DNA from: Acidithiobacillus acidisediminis
GTDB taxonomy: Bacteria; Pseudomonadota; Gammaproteobacteria; Acidithiobacillales; Acidithiobacillaceae
Direction of reading: 5' to 3'
Length of the DNA stretch: 64,000 bases
NCBI RefSeq assembly: GCF_023277115.1
Contig: NZ_JALQCS010000001.1
Coordinates: forward strand, 986,001 to 1,050,000
A program made the translations under genes and the position numbers. Every line of letters begins with the position of its first letter. The stretch's first letter is position 1. A model generated the notes under the pieces. That model searched no databases and was not told the DNA's origin. It was given only the letters and a program-made list of their open reading frames with translations. Shown one piece after another: positions 24,751 to 34,250 of the stretch.

Positions 24751-25752
24751 ATGTTCACGCGTAATGCCAATCTCCCCAAACTGCTGCGCCATGTCAGCTT
24801 TCGTCAATTGCAAATCTTTCAGGCGATTGTGCAGCAGCAAAGTTTTACCAAGGCGGCAGAAAGTCTGTTCCTGGCTCAGCCCACGGTTTCGCTACAAATC
24901 AAAAAGTTGACGGAAATTGTCGGCATGCCATTGTTCGAAAACGCGTCTGGGACACTGCGTCTCACCCCGGTAGGGGAGGATTTGCTGCGCACCAGTCAGG
25001 AATTGTTCGCGCTTTTTGAAAATCTCGAATCGCAGATTGCCGATCACCAGGGGCTGCGGCGAGGCAAGCTAGCCCTCGGCGTGGTAACCACGGCCAAATA
25101 TATCGCCCCAGAATTGCTTGCTGCCTTTGGCCAACAGTATCCAGGTATCCAATTCAGCATGAATGTGAGCAATCGGGATGAGATCATCCGGCGCATTCAG
25201 CAGAATACGGACGATCTGTACCTCATGGGGCAGGTGCCCGAGATTGAGGTGGATGTGGAAGCCATTCCTTTTGCCATCAATCCGCTGACGGTCATGGTCC
25301 CCAGTGACCATCCCCTGACCCAGGTATCGGGTCCTCTCCCCCTCTCGGCGATTGCGACGGCTCCTTTCCTGATTCGCGAGCCGGGTTCGGGTACCCGCAA
25401 CGCGTACCTGCGCCTCTTTGCAGATCGAGGACTGAAACCCCAGGTGTTTATGGAGTTGAGCAGTAATGAAGCGATCAAGCACGCCATTGCCAGTGGGCTA
25501 GGGATTTCGATCCTCTCCATTCACTCCCTGGCCTTGGAGGGCGTGGGTGGACCGATCAGTATTCTGGATGTGGAGGGCTTTCCCATTTTGCGCCGCTGGT
25601 ATCTGGTCTATCCCAGGGGTAAGCATTTGAGCCTCACCGCCCAACGCTTTCTACAATTCTCCCAGACGCAAACGGCGTTCATCAGCCAGCGCTTGGTGAA
25701 TTTGTGGCCGGATCTCTCCCGTCACCTGCATGACGAGGACGATATCATTTAA
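24751..25752 (+). CDS. CbbR/CmpR-like LysR regulator
   Basis: A 333-residue LysR-type activator. The N-terminal helix-turn-helix (FTKAAESLFLAQPTVSLQIK) is preceded by LRHVSFRQLQIFQAIV, and the effector domain has RGKLALGVVTTAKYIAPELL and REPGSGTRNAYLRLF, both typical of CbbR/CmpR proteins that sense carbon metabolites. It sits 96 bp before dabB on the same strand; LysR-dabB-dabA is a known arrangement in sulfur-oxidising autotrophs. It therefore probably activates the carbon-uptake genes under low inorganic carbon. I use the ATG at 24751. Confidence 0.85.
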   Translation: MFTRNANLPKLLRHVSFRQLQIFQAIVQQQSFTKAAESLFLAQPTVSLQIKKLTEIVGMPLFENASGTLRLTPVGEDLLRTSQELFALFENLESQIADHQGLRRGKLALGVVTTAKYIAPELLAAFGQQYPGIQFSMNVSNRDEIIRRIQQNTDDLYLMGQVPEIEVDVEAIPFAINPLTVMVPSDHPLTQVSGPLPLSAIATAPFLIREPGSGTRNAYLRLFADRGLKPQVFMELSSNEAIKHAIASGLGISILSIHSLALEGVGGPISILDVEGFPILRRWYLVYPRGKHLSLTAQRFLQFSQTQTAFISQRLVNLWPDLSRHLHDEDDII

Positions 25753-25772
25753 TTTAATAAATGTAGTAGATC

Positions 25773-25813
25773 TGAAAATCAAATTAGAATAAAAGATAGG
25801 CGTTGGCTATAGT
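25773..25813 (+). promoter_or_regulatory. dabBA promoter region with LysR-type half-sites
   Basis: The 96-bp gap is AT-rich compared with its surroundings. TGA-N8-TTA (25773-25786) fits the TNA-N7/8-TNA pattern of CbbR sites. A possible promoter is TTAGAA (25784-25789), 18 bp, TATAGT (25808-25813). The dabB ribosome binding site GAAGGAGG follows. Confidence 0.4.
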
Positions 25814-25848
25814 TCTCCTGCTCGCAAATACGAAGGAGGACGGTAACG

Positions 25849-27546
25849 ATGCAAAACCTTATCCCTGTGCCTTGGCTGACTGGCGCCGTTTTGAGCCTGA
25901 TGCCCATGGTCTTGCTCGCGGCCGCCACACCGCGCGCTCGCAGTACCCGCAACGCGGCCCTGAGCGCAAGAAATCGGGTGCGCTGGGCGGCCGTGGCTGC
26001 GCTTCTGGCGGCACTCCTTGCCGATCTCAGTTTTTTTCTGGGCGATCGAGGGGACGTGACCTGGTTCCATTTCCCCCTGCCGGTGGTGCATTTCTCGTTG
26101 CCCATTTCCATTGCGGTCAATGGTGTGACCATGCTGCTGGCGACCCTGGTATCCTTCGTGATCCTGATGATCGCCCAGTACAGCGTGCAGTACCTGGACG
26201 GGGACCCACAACAAGCACGCTTTTCGCGCTTGTTGGCGGTGACTGGAGGATGTTTTTTACTGGTGGTGATCTCCGGCAACATTGGGCTCTTCACCGTGGC
26301 CATCTTTGCCACGGGCTTCAGTTTGCACAAATTGCTCAAGTTCTATCGCGAGCGTCCCAAGGCGATCATGGCGGCACACAAAAAGGCCTTGTTCAGTCGT
26401 ACCGCTGACCTGTTCCTTTTCATCGCGACGATTCTGTTGGGCCAGACTGTGGGCAGTTTGCAGTTTTCGGCCATCGAAGCCTATGTTGCGGCGAGCCATG
26501 CTTTGCCGGCAGCGCTGCAATGGGCTGCCTGGCTGGTCATTGCTGCGGTCATCTTGAAAAGTGCCCATTTCCCGTTTCAGGGCTGGTTGATCCAGGTCAT
26601 GGAGGCGCCAACACCGGTTTCGGCGCTTATGCATGCGGGGGTGGTCTACAGTGGTGCCATTGTCGCCCTGCGCTTGAGCCCGCTTCTGGTGCGGGTGCCA
26701 GAGACCTTATGGTTCCTCGGTTTCTTCGGTTTGGTTACGGTGCTGGTGGCATCCTTGGCGATGACCACTCAGGCGGCGGTCAAATCGATGTTGGCTTGGT
26801 CCACGGCGGCCCAGTTGGGATTCATGTCGCTGGAGTTGGGTTTGGGCTTGTTTCCCCTGGCGCTCTTACACTTGGTGGGGCACTCCCTCTACAAGGCGCA
26901 TGCCTTTCTTTCCTCGGGTAGCGTGACCGATCAGCTACGCCAAGTGCCCGCTGGCGGGAAGAAGATTCCGGGTATGCCGAGCTGGATCAGTGCTGTCGGG
27001 CTCGCAGGAGTGATTGCTGCCACAGCCATCTGGGCCTTCGGTGAGAATCCGGCGCAGGATCGGGTGTGGTGGGCTCTGGGAGTGGTCATCGCCGTGGCTG
27101 TTGGCCAGATCCTCGTCAAGGGATTTCAGTTTGGCGATTGGCGTGATCGCCTGAATGCGGTCGCCGTCGCGGTGACTATGGCAGTGGTCTACCTGGGCCT
27201 ACATACCCTGTTTGTCTGGGCATTTTCTCCCGACTTGGCGACCCCTCTGGGTACCAACAGCAGCGTTTACTTGGCCTTGATCGATGCAACCGTAGCCAGT
27301 TTCCTGCTCTTGAGTTGGGTACAGGGTCCGGGTCGGAAGTGGCTACCTCAGTCAGTGCAGTTGGCTTTATATGTGCACTTCTACAACGGCTTGTATGTCG
27401 ACTATTGGGTCGATCGCTTCTCGCACAAGTTTTGGGCAGAGAAGGTGGGCGTGGAGGTGCCGCGTAAGAATCTCGCCCTGGAATCCCTCGAAGCGCTGGC
27501 GAAAAACCGTGAAGAATCTGTGTCTACTCCCGGAGGTGTGCAATGA
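25849..27546 (+). CDS. dabB: DAB inorganic-carbon transporter membrane subunit DabB
   Basis: A 565-residue NuoL/antiporter-like membrane protein with about 13 hydrophobic helices. The key family segment is KSAHFPFQGWLIQVMEAPTPVSALMHAGVV, followed by Lys-containing helices (QAAVKSMLAWSTAAQLGFM, GHSLYKAHAFL) that form the proton pathway. It lacks the long C-terminal lateral helix of complex I NuoL. With DabA it forms the energy-coupled CO2/bicarbonate accumulation complex. The gene overlaps dabA by 4 bp and has a strong GGAGG site. Confidence 0.9.
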   Translation: MQNLIPVPWLTGAVLSLMPMVLLAAATPRARSTRNAALSARNRVRWAAVAALLAALLADLSFFLGDRGDVTWFHFPLPVVHFSLPISIAVNGVTMLLATLVSFVILMIAQYSVQYLDGDPQQARFSRLLAVTGGCFLLVVISGNIGLFTVAIFATGFSLHKLLKFYRERPKAIMAAHKKALFSRTADLFLFIATILLGQTVGSLQFSAIEAYVAASHALPAALQWAAWLVIAAVILKSAHFPFQGWLIQVMEAPTPVSALMHAGVVYSGAIVALRLSPLLVRVPETLWFLGFFGLVTVLVASLAMTTQAAVKSMLAWSTAAQLGFMSLELGLGLFPLALLHLVGHSLYKAHAFLSSGSVTDQLRQVPAGGKKIPGMPSWISAVGLAGVIAATAIWAFGENPAQDRVWWALGVVIAVAVGQILVKGFQFGDWRDRLNAVAVAVTMAVVYLGLHTLFVWAFSPDLATPLGTNSSVYLALIDATVASFLLLSWVQGPGRKWLPQSVQLALYVHFYNGLYVDYWVDRFSHKFWAEKVGVEVPRKNLALESLEALAKNREESVSTPGGVQ

Positions 27547-29951
27547 GCAAGCAGGACAATGGAATGAGCTCCCTGATGGATCGCGTCACGCGGCGTATCG
27601 CCCCGGTCTGGCCTCTGGACAGCTTTGTCGCCGTAAACCCGTATTGGGGCTTTGCCGAGCACAGCCTACCCGAGGCAGCGGCAACCCTGCAGGGGGCGGC
27701 GGGAGAGCGGGTATTCATGGACCGACGTTGGTACGCGGAGCAGATACAACTGGGTAAGCTCAGCCTGGCAGACATCCAGCAGGCGGCCGAAGACCTGGGA
27801 CTCAGCAGCGACGAAGAGGAGTGGCAGGAATACCTGCGTCAAGCGCCCGAGCCACCCTTGCGTCTGCTGACCTTGGCAGAGCTGATGGATCGGCAAGGAC
27901 GCCCGGCGATCTCGCAGTTTGTCGTCGAGCAGATCAGCCACTTTCTTGCCGCCTATTACGATCGTGGCCAGTCTCTTTGGTCTTTGCCCAAAGCGGAGCA
28001 ACTGGGGCTTTTCGCAAGCTGGCGGCAATATACCCTGCGGGATCGTAGTCTGCATGCCATTGGTCTGGGAGGCGCGCGCCGGAACCTTCTGGCACTGCCC
28101 AGCGATGCGGGCAGCGCCACAGCGTGGGCGATGCAGACCTTGGATCTGCCGCCTGCGACCGAGGAGACCTATCTATTGGTCTTGCTCAAGACCGTGGGAG
28201 GATGGGCCAGCTGGTGTCGTTACTTGCTTTGGCAGGCAGAATTACAGGGCGGCACCCACCAGGATCTGCGCGACCTCCTGACTATTCGTCTGGTCTGGGA
28301 GGCCCTCTTGCGGGCAGTCGCACCAGCCAAGGCCCAGGAGCGCTGGCGCCAGCAGTTGCGCGGTTGGGTCCTGTTGGATAAAGGAGAGGACTTGGAACAC
28401 GCTCGGCGCAGCGAGGTCTTGTTGCGTGCCTCCGAGATGGTGTTCCGGCGCCAGGTCGCTGCCCGCATCCGCCACAAGCCTTCCCGCAAGACCAAGACTG
28501 GGGTCATACCCGAGGTGCAGGCGGCGTTTTGTATCGATGTCCGTTCCGAGGTCTATCGCCGTCACCTGGAGAGCCTCATGCCGACGTGTGAAACCATCGG
28601 TTTTGCGGGATTCTTCGGGGTGCTTCTAGACTATCGTCGCGCGGGGGATCCTGCGGCAAGAACCCAGTCGCCGGTGCTCTTGAATCCCGCGGTGCACGTG
28701 GAGGAGCAGGCGCCCGAGTCCATCGTCCGTCGCCGCTTGCGTCGGCTGCGTCGCGGTGCGGAATGGAAGCTATTCAAGCTCTCAGCCTCTTCCTGTTTTT
28801 CCTTCGTGGAAACCGCTGGAATTTCATATGTGGCGCGCTTGCTGGCCGATAGCATGGGCTGGCACCAGCCGTCCCAGGCACCCGACGACGCGGGATTGAC
28901 GGCCGATGAGCGGGCCCGACTGCAATGCGTTCTGCCCGCGACCCTGAACAGCGAAGAACGGGTAGGCCTGGCGGAATTCGTGCTGCGCGGTCTGGGTCTG
29001 ACCCAACGTATCGCACCCATAGTGCTCTTGGTGGGGCACGGCAGCTCGACGACCAACAATCCCCATCGTGCGGGTCTGGATTGTGGCGCCTGTGCCGGAC
29101 AAACCGGAGAGGTGAATGCCAAGGCGGCGGCCAATCTGTTGAACGATCCGCAAGTGCGCGCAGGATTGCTGGCCAAGGGTTGGGCTCTCGATCCGCAGAC
29201 GCGATTCGTGCCAGCACTGCATGACACCACCACTGATCGCGTCCAATTGCTCGAGGAGCCGGCTGGATTGTCCTCTCAGTCGCAGTTCGCGACGCTGCAA
29301 AAGGCCCTGGAAGAAGCGAGCGTGCTCACCCAGATGGAACGGATGCTACGTCTGGACGGCGATGTGCGCGAACCCCTGGAGGTGGCGCGGAACACCCAGT
29401 TCCGTGGTCGCGATTGGTCCCAGGTCCGACCGGAATGGGCATTGGCGGGCAATGCAGCCTTTATCGCCGCCCCGCGTTGGCGGACGCGGGAAATGAACCT
29501 CGGTGGACGCGCCTTTCTCCATGACTATGAGGCGCGTGAGGATCAGGACTTTGCCCTGCTGACGCTCATCATGACGGCACCCCTGGTGGTGGCCAATTGG
29601 ATCAACCTGCAATACTACGCCTCTACTGTGGATAACCAGCGTCAAGGCTGCGGCAACAAGGTGCTGCATAATGTGGTGGGCGGTACCATCGGCGTGCTCG
29701 AGGGGAATGGAGGGGATTTGCGTATTGGCCTCGCCGAGCAGTCCATCCGCGACAGCAATGGGGCACTGCAACATGAGCCCTTGCGTCTTTCGGCTTTCAT
29801 CGAAGCGCCAGCTGAGGCCATGGATCAGGTGATTGCCGACAGTGAGCCCCTCCGCAATCTGGTGGAAAACCGCTGGCTGACCGTGCTGCAGATTGGTGAA
29901 GACGGCACGCTACGTGAGCGCCGGGCGGCGGGGCAGTGGATGCAGGTGTAG
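27543..29951 (+). CDS. dabA: DAB inorganic-carbon transporter subunit DabA (DUF2309)
   Basis: An 802-residue soluble, membrane-associated protein. The zinc-site residues of DabA are visible: Cys330 and Asp332 (FCIDVRSE), His499 (VGHGSSTTNNP) and Cys514 (LDCGACAG), with the 15-residue His-Cys spacing of the characterised Halothiobacillus protein. DabA is beta-carbonic-anhydrase-like and is thought to hydrate CO2 in one direction, driven through DabB. Start overlaps dabB as ATGA. A strong terminator follows 48 bp after the stop. Confidence 0.92.
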   Translation: MSKQDNGMSSLMDRVTRRIAPVWPLDSFVAVNPYWGFAEHSLPEAAATLQGAAGERVFMDRRWYAEQIQLGKLSLADIQQAAEDLGLSSDEEEWQEYLRQAPEPPLRLLTLAELMDRQGRPAISQFVVEQISHFLAAYYDRGQSLWSLPKAEQLGLFASWRQYTLRDRSLHAIGLGGARRNLLALPSDAGSATAWAMQTLDLPPATEETYLLVLLKTVGGWASWCRYLLWQAELQGGTHQDLRDLLTIRLVWEALLRAVAPAKAQERWRQQLRGWVLLDKGEDLEHARRSEVLLRASEMVFRRQVAARIRHKPSRKTKTGVIPEVQAAFCIDVRSEVYRRHLESLMPTCETIGFAGFFGVLLDYRRAGDPAARTQSPVLLNPAVHVEEQAPESIVRRRLRRLRRGAEWKLFKLSASSCFSFVETAGISYVARLLADSMGWHQPSQAPDDAGLTADERARLQCVLPATLNSEERVGLAEFVLRGLGLTQRIAPIVLLVGHGSSTTNNPHRAGLDCGACAGQTGEVNAKAAANLLNDPQVRAGLLAKGWALDPQTRFVPALHDTTTDRVQLLEEPAGLSSQSQFATLQKALEEASVLTQMERMLRLDGDVREPLEVARNTQFRGRDWSQVRPEWALAGNAAFIAAPRWRTREMNLGGRAFLHDYEAREDQDFALLTLIMTAPLVVANWINLQYYASTVDNQRQGCGNKVLHNVVGGTIGVLEGNGGDLRIGLAEQSIRDSNGALQHEPLRLSAFIEAPAEAMDQVIADSEPLRNLVENRWLTVLQIGEDGTLRERRAAGQWMQV

Positions 29952-29999
29952 ATCTGTGTTGAGATTGCGGGGCATTTTTTGCGCGCAATGGTAGCCGAT

Positions 30000-30033
30000 T
30001 GCCGGGAACGCCAAGTCTTCCCGGCAGTTTTTT
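30000..30033 (+). terminator. Rho-independent terminator after dabBA
   Basis: A perfect 9-bp stem TGCCGGGAA / TTCCCGGCA with a 9-nt loop is followed by G and six T residues. It separates dabBA from the four CorA-family genes. Confidence 0.88.
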
Positions 30034-30101
30034 GCGCGGTGCCTTCCGCTGTCTGGCTTGCCTGTGCTATAACCTGCGCGAATCAGCAGGGGTGACGATG
30101 T

Positions 30102-30995
30102 ATGGCGAGCACGATCCTGAGAGACGCCCGGGGCGGCGTAGAGCAACTCTGGTTTCATCATCCTGCGCCCAGTATCGGGACGCTCGATGCCCTGCTTCAG
30201 AGGCTCGAACTTCCGGAAGATTTCTTCGAAGAACTCCTCGACCAGCAGCAGAGCCCTCGTCTGGAACGGATTGGTGGCTATCTCTTGCTGGTCATGCAGT
30301 TTCCGTGGCGGAGTGCGGCCGGGACGGAGTGCGTTCTGCGTCCTTTTGCCTTGCTCTGGGGAGAAGGAAAATTGTGGACCTTTGCCGAGGTCGATTGGCC
30401 ATTTCTGGCGCAGTGGAATGCGCGCAAGTTCCACGATCCCCGACAAACCTTGATCTGGATCCTGCAGGTTCTGGCCTCCAGCTATCAGCAGACCGTTGAG
30501 CGATTGCGTAAGGAGATCCTGCAGGTGGAGACACGCCTCGATGCGACGCAGCGGACCGAGGACTTCTATGCCCTGCTCGCTCTCAGTAAGGCCTTGACGC
30601 AGTTTTACGTCACCTTGGCCAGCAACATCGTGGCGGTGTTCAAAGTGTCTCGCACCGCCGCCTTGCGCTGGGAAGAGGAAAACCGCTCGGCCCTGAATCG
30701 TGCCATCGCCGATTTGCAGCATGCCCGGGACCGGGCGGAAATCAGTGCCAGTACCGCCAATGACATGATGGACGCCTACGCCGGCATGGTACAAATCAAC
30801 ATCAATCATGGTCTCAAGATTCTCACCGTCATGGCCTTGGTGCTCTACGTGCCGAGCCTGGTAGCCACGGTTTTTGGGGTCAACGTACCGCTGTTGGAGC
30901 AGCACAGTCATTGGACGGTCTGGGTGGCGATGGGCATCGCCTTCCTGATTTCCATTGGCATGACGGTACATTTCAAACGGCGAGGATGGTTATGA
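30102..30995 (+). CDS. CorA-family transporter-like protein 1 (GVN motif)
   Basis: A 297-residue protein: long helical cytoplasmic part and two C-terminal membrane helices, as in CorA/ZntB proteins. The ion-selectivity motif GMN is changed to GVN (ATVFGVNVPLL). The stalk-helix region reads DMMDAYAGMVQININHGLKIL. AGGGG precedes the start. It is the first of four consecutive CorA-family genes and overlaps the next by 4 bp. Because GMN is needed for Mg2+ selection in known CorA channels, this subunit may carry another ion or be structural. Confidence 0.85.
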   Translation: MASTILRDARGGVEQLWFHHPAPSIGTLDALLQRLELPEDFFEELLDQQQSPRLERIGGYLLLVMQFPWRSAAGTECVLRPFALLWGEGKLWTFAEVDWPFLAQWNARKFHDPRQTLIWILQVLASSYQQTVERLRKEILQVETRLDATQRTEDFYALLALSKALTQFYVTLASNIVAVFKVSRTAALRWEEENRSALNRAIADLQHARDRAEISASTANDMMDAYAGMVQININHGLKILTVMALVLYVPSLVATVFGVNVPLLEQHSHWTVWVAMGIAFLISIGMTVHFKRRGWL

Positions 30996-31927
30996 AAAAC
31001 CTACGTGCCGCACGGGTCATTGCCATCCGTGGAGAAGGGCGCCGCACCTATCATTGGACCAGTGTCGTTGCTCCCGATAACCAGCAGGTCAGCGAGCTCA
31101 CCCAGCGCTTTCAGATCTATGAAGAATTTTTTCACGACGTGCAAGATCTGGATGAACGCCCTCGTCTCGAAAAAGAGGCCAACAACATTTTGGTGATTCT
31201 GAAGCTTCCGGTGCCGCGCACGGATCCAGACTCTGGCCGGCCGAGTTTTGCCGTGATTCCGATGGGCATCGTTTTTGGCCGCGAAGAGATCCTGACTGTG
31301 AGTTCGGAGGAACTCCCCCTATTGCGTGCCATTGAGGCACAATTGCCGCAGGAAACCGATGAACTCGATCCGCGCTGGCTGACGGTGGAAATGATTCAGC
31401 GCATGGCGCGGGCTTTCCTCGACGCTCTGCAGGTAATCAACGAGGAAATCGTGCATACGGAAAACCGCTTGCATCATTCTCAGAGCAATGATGATTTTTT
31501 CAGCATGCTCAGTTTGAACAAGATCCTCATTCGCTTTACCTCGGCCTTGCGTGGTGATATTTCGGTGCTGCAGCAGCTTCTGCGCCTGCCGGTCATCACC
31601 CAGGATGAGGAGGACTCCGAAGACCTCGCCGATGCCCTGATCGATCTGCAGCAGGCGCGGGATATGACGGAGATCTACACCTCCACCATCACCAACATGA
31701 TGGATGCCTACGGTGGGGTGCTACAAACCAACGTCAGCAACACCCTGAAAGTCATTACCGGCTGGACGGTGATCATTGCCATCCCCGCCACCGTTGCCAC
31801 GATTTATGGCATGAACGTACCACTGCCGCTGCAGGACTGGGCCTATGCTTGGCCGACCTTGATGGGTGGTGGATTTCTGCTTTCCCTCTTGGCGGTACTC
31901 TGGTTTCGGCGGCGACATTGGATTTGA
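30992..31927 (+). CDS. CorA-family Mg2+/divalent metal transporter-like protein 2 (canonical GMN)
   Basis: I start at the ATG that overlaps the previous stop (ATGA), behind GAGGAT; 311 residues. The stalk helix has TSTITNMMDAYGGVLQTNVSNTLKVI, and the first membrane helix ends in the canonical IYGMNVPLP, so this is the only one of the four tandem copies with an intact GMN motif. The second helix and the basic tail FRRRHWI complete the CorA topology. It is the best candidate for a working Mg2+ channel subunit. Confidence 0.88.
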   Translation: MKNLRAARVIAIRGEGRRTYHWTSVVAPDNQQVSELTQRFQIYEEFFHDVQDLDERPRLEKEANNILVILKLPVPRTDPDSGRPSFAVIPMGIVFGREEILTVSSEELPLLRAIEAQLPQETDELDPRWLTVEMIQRMARAFLDALQVINEEIVHTENRLHHSQSNDDFFSMLSLNKILIRFTSALRGDISVLQQLLRLPVITQDEEDSEDLADALIDLQQARDMTEIYTSTITNMMDAYGGVLQTNVSNTLKVITGWTVIIAIPATVATIYGMNVPLPLQDWAYAWPTLMGGGFLLSLLAVLWFRRRHWI

Positions 31928-32874
31928 ATCCCTGGCTCTGGACCCTGTGGCGGACCCCCGCTGCGCTGCCCGCAACTGTGCCGGTGCAGGGTGCCTTTTT
32001 GCTCGGTGCGGACGGGCAAGAGGGCTGGCGAGGGTATGCGCAAGCCCTCGGCCTGCCGCCTTCCTGGTTTTTGACCGCAGCATCGGATGAGTTGCTGGCA
32101 ACCTACGGTGCGCGCTTGGAACAGCCGAGCGACGGCATTTGGCATGTGCATCTGCCCTACGTGTATGAGCAGGAGGATGCCGAGGCCGGGACGGATCGCT
32201 TGCTGGAATCCGTACTCGGTATTATTGTCGCCCCCCAGAGCTTATGGGCTTTGGCCCCCGCCGAGGCGCTGACCCCCTTGTATCACGACGTTGCCGAGAT
32301 GAGTGATCCAGAGAGCCGCGAGCAGGCCTTGTTGCGGGTCGTTCTGGTAGCCATTCACAGTCATGACCTCGCCGCCCAGCGCATTGTCCGCCGCCTGAAA
32401 GAGTTGCGGGCTGACCTGCGCAAGTCCATGAACAATCGTGAGCTGCAGGAGATCGTCAAACTCAATCGGAGCATGGGAGACTTGGTGGTATCTCTACGCG
32501 ATCTTGGGCACACCCTGCGCACCTGGCTCTGGGAGTTGGAGGAGGGGGACCCCCTGCTGGCGGTCTTGGAGGAGTTGCAGGCAGAGCTGCGCCGGGTGGA
32601 GGATGGCGTAACCTTGATCTGGGAGCGTTATCTCTCGGTAACCAATTGCTATACCGGCATCGTGCAGAACAACTCCCATGCCGTCATGAAGGTGATGACC
32701 TTGTGGCTGGCACTACTGATGGTGCCAATTGCCCTGATCATGCCGTTTCACATGGAAACCCATCTCCCCCTGGGGCATTGGCATTTCACCTGGTATTTTC
32801 TGATTGCCTATGGCTTTGGGGCCTCCTTGTTGATTGCCTGGTGGGGTCGGCGCCATGGCTTCTTTGACATGTGA
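31924..32874 (+). CDS. CorA-like protein 3 (GMN motif lost)
   Basis: No ATG or GTG is suitably placed; the TTG at 31924, overlapping the previous TGA, gives 316 residues with an N-terminus comparable to its neighbours. The C-terminal half has the CorA stalk (RVEDGVTLIWERYLSVTNCYTGIVQNNSHAVMKVM) and two membrane helices, but the GMN position reads IMPFHMETHLP, so the selectivity motif is gone. Coupled translation from the previous gene is likely. It may be a non-conducting subunit. Confidence 0.75.
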   Translation: MNPWLWTLWRTPAALPATVPVQGAFLLGADGQEGWRGYAQALGLPPSWFLTAASDELLATYGARLEQPSDGIWHVHLPYVYEQEDAEAGTDRLLESVLGIIVAPQSLWALAPAEALTPLYHDVAEMSDPESREQALLRVVLVAIHSHDLAAQRIVRRLKELRADLRKSMNNRELQEIVKLNRSMGDLVVSLRDLGHTLRTWLWELEEGDPLLAVLEELQAELRRVEDGVTLIWERYLSVTNCYTGIVQNNSHAVMKVMTLWLALLMVPIALIMPFHMETHLPLGHWHFTWYFLIAYGFGASLLIAWWGRRHGFFDM

Positions 32875-32883
32875 GCGGTAGCG

Positions 32884-33798
32884 ATGCTGAAAAGGGTTCC
32901 TGGCGCTTTTCTCACCGGCAATGGTCGGAGTCGCGACTGGTTGCAGCTGCTCGCGCCCAGCGATGAGGAGTTGGAGCAGGTGGCCACTGGCCTTGGAGTG
33001 CCAGAACCTTTCCTGCGCCGGCGCCTGGAAGATAAGCCGGCCCGCCCCTTCGTGCGGGAAAAGGGCTTTCTGGCGCTGCAGTTTACCGTGCCGCATCATC
33101 ATGCCCCACAGTCGAGCACCTTTGATCTCCTGCCCCTCACGTTGATTCTGGTGCCGGGAAATTTCGTTACCCTGAGTCTGGAGCCGGTGCGCTTCCTGGA
33201 TGCCCTCCTGGATCCTGCCGCACCGCGCAAGCGCTGGGAACTGGTCCTGCAGATCATTCACGAAATCGCTCGTCGCTATGTGCGTATGTCGCGTGACGTG
33301 GGGCAGGAATTGGGCGAGATCGAGAGAGACTTGCGTCGGGCGCAGCGAGTCCATGTCATTTACCGCGCCCTGGCGGTCAATGATCGCCTCTTGGACCTGG
33401 ATCTCGGCCTCTTGCAACTGGAGCACTTGCTGGAAGAGTTGCGCCCCTGGCTACCCCAGGATTCTGCTGATTTCCGCGAGTATTATGAAGACAGCCGTAT
33501 CGAATTGCGGCAGGCGCGGGAACAGGTGGATACCGAGCAGGCGACCATCAACAGTCTGCTCAATGCCTATACCTACGTCGTCAATAATAACGTCAACAAT
33601 ATCTTCAAATTCATGGCCTCATTGATCATCCTTGCCACCATTCCGCTCTTTATTCCGGGTGCCGTGGCGATGAACGTGAACCTGGGGCCAATTCCGGCTT
33701 CGCATTCAGCCTTCTATTGGATTACTGGTGGCTTGATCCTTGTCGAAATGACCACGGCCTTGGTCTTTTATCGCATTGGCTGGTTTCGTTTGCGCTAG
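32884..33798 (+). CDS. CorA-family transporter-like protein 4 (AMN motif)
   Basis: A 304-residue protein with the CorA layout: cytoplasmic alpha/beta N-terminal part, long helices, then two membrane helices. The selectivity motif is AMN (GAVAMNVNLGP), with Ala for Gly. The stalk reads INSLLNAYTYVVNNNVNNIFKFM. It begins 9 bp after gene 3. It is the most divergent N-terminally, so the four genes are old paralogues, not recent copies. Confidence 0.83.
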   Translation: MLKRVPGAFLTGNGRSRDWLQLLAPSDEELEQVATGLGVPEPFLRRRLEDKPARPFVREKGFLALQFTVPHHHAPQSSTFDLLPLTLILVPGNFVTLSLEPVRFLDALLDPAAPRKRWELVLQIIHEIARRYVRMSRDVGQELGEIERDLRRAQRVHVIYRALAVNDRLLDLDLGLLQLEHLLEELRPWLPQDSADFREYYEDSRIELRQAREQVDTEQATINSLLNAYTYVVNNNVNNIFKFMASLIILATIPLFIPGAVAMNVNLGPIPASHSAFYWITGGLILVEMTTALVFYRIGWFRLR

Positions 33799-34250
33799 AA
33801 ATCGATAAAAATCATATTCTTGTCATAAAAGTTCATCAAGATGTCACAGTGCGTTGTTACCATTCCCCAACAGTTTGCAAATCCGCCACAGTTGAGGGTA
33901 TACCCGTAACATCGAGAAAACCGCTGTTTCTGGCCCTATTGGTAAGCGCCCTCGGCCAATGGATATGGGTGTGAGAAAGGTGTACTTCAACTTGTGCGTG
34001 GACAGCTTCTTCAATGCCAAGTACTACAGTTCGGCGGATCTCTACCCGGGTTCGGCGAGCCAAGGTGCGCATTTCGTTTTAGTGTTGCTCTGCCGGCCCA
34101 GCGTGACCTTGGCGAGCCCCCCGATAGCCCTGAGCACACCGCCAACCTCGGCGCCGCTGCTGATGCCTATCTGCATGGCTGCTGCCCAGCCCTGGCATTC
34201 CGCCATCAAATCATGGTATAAAGCGCCTCTTTTCGTAGGGGATGGTAGTC
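33799..34250. other. 452-bp gap between the corA-like genes and rpmB
   Basis: I see no convincing gene. Frames on both strands lack a ribosome binding site and recognisable motifs. The first 100 bp are AT-rich and carry no clear hairpin terminator. The last 40 bp contain TATAAA (34217-34222), a likely -10 box for rpmB, with only weak -35 matches 18-19 bp upstream. Confidence 0.5.

Noticed and set aside
33799-34250. Open frames in the gap before rpmB, up to about 130 codons
   Set aside because: No ribosome binding site, no motif, and frames compete on both strands; no single one looks coding.
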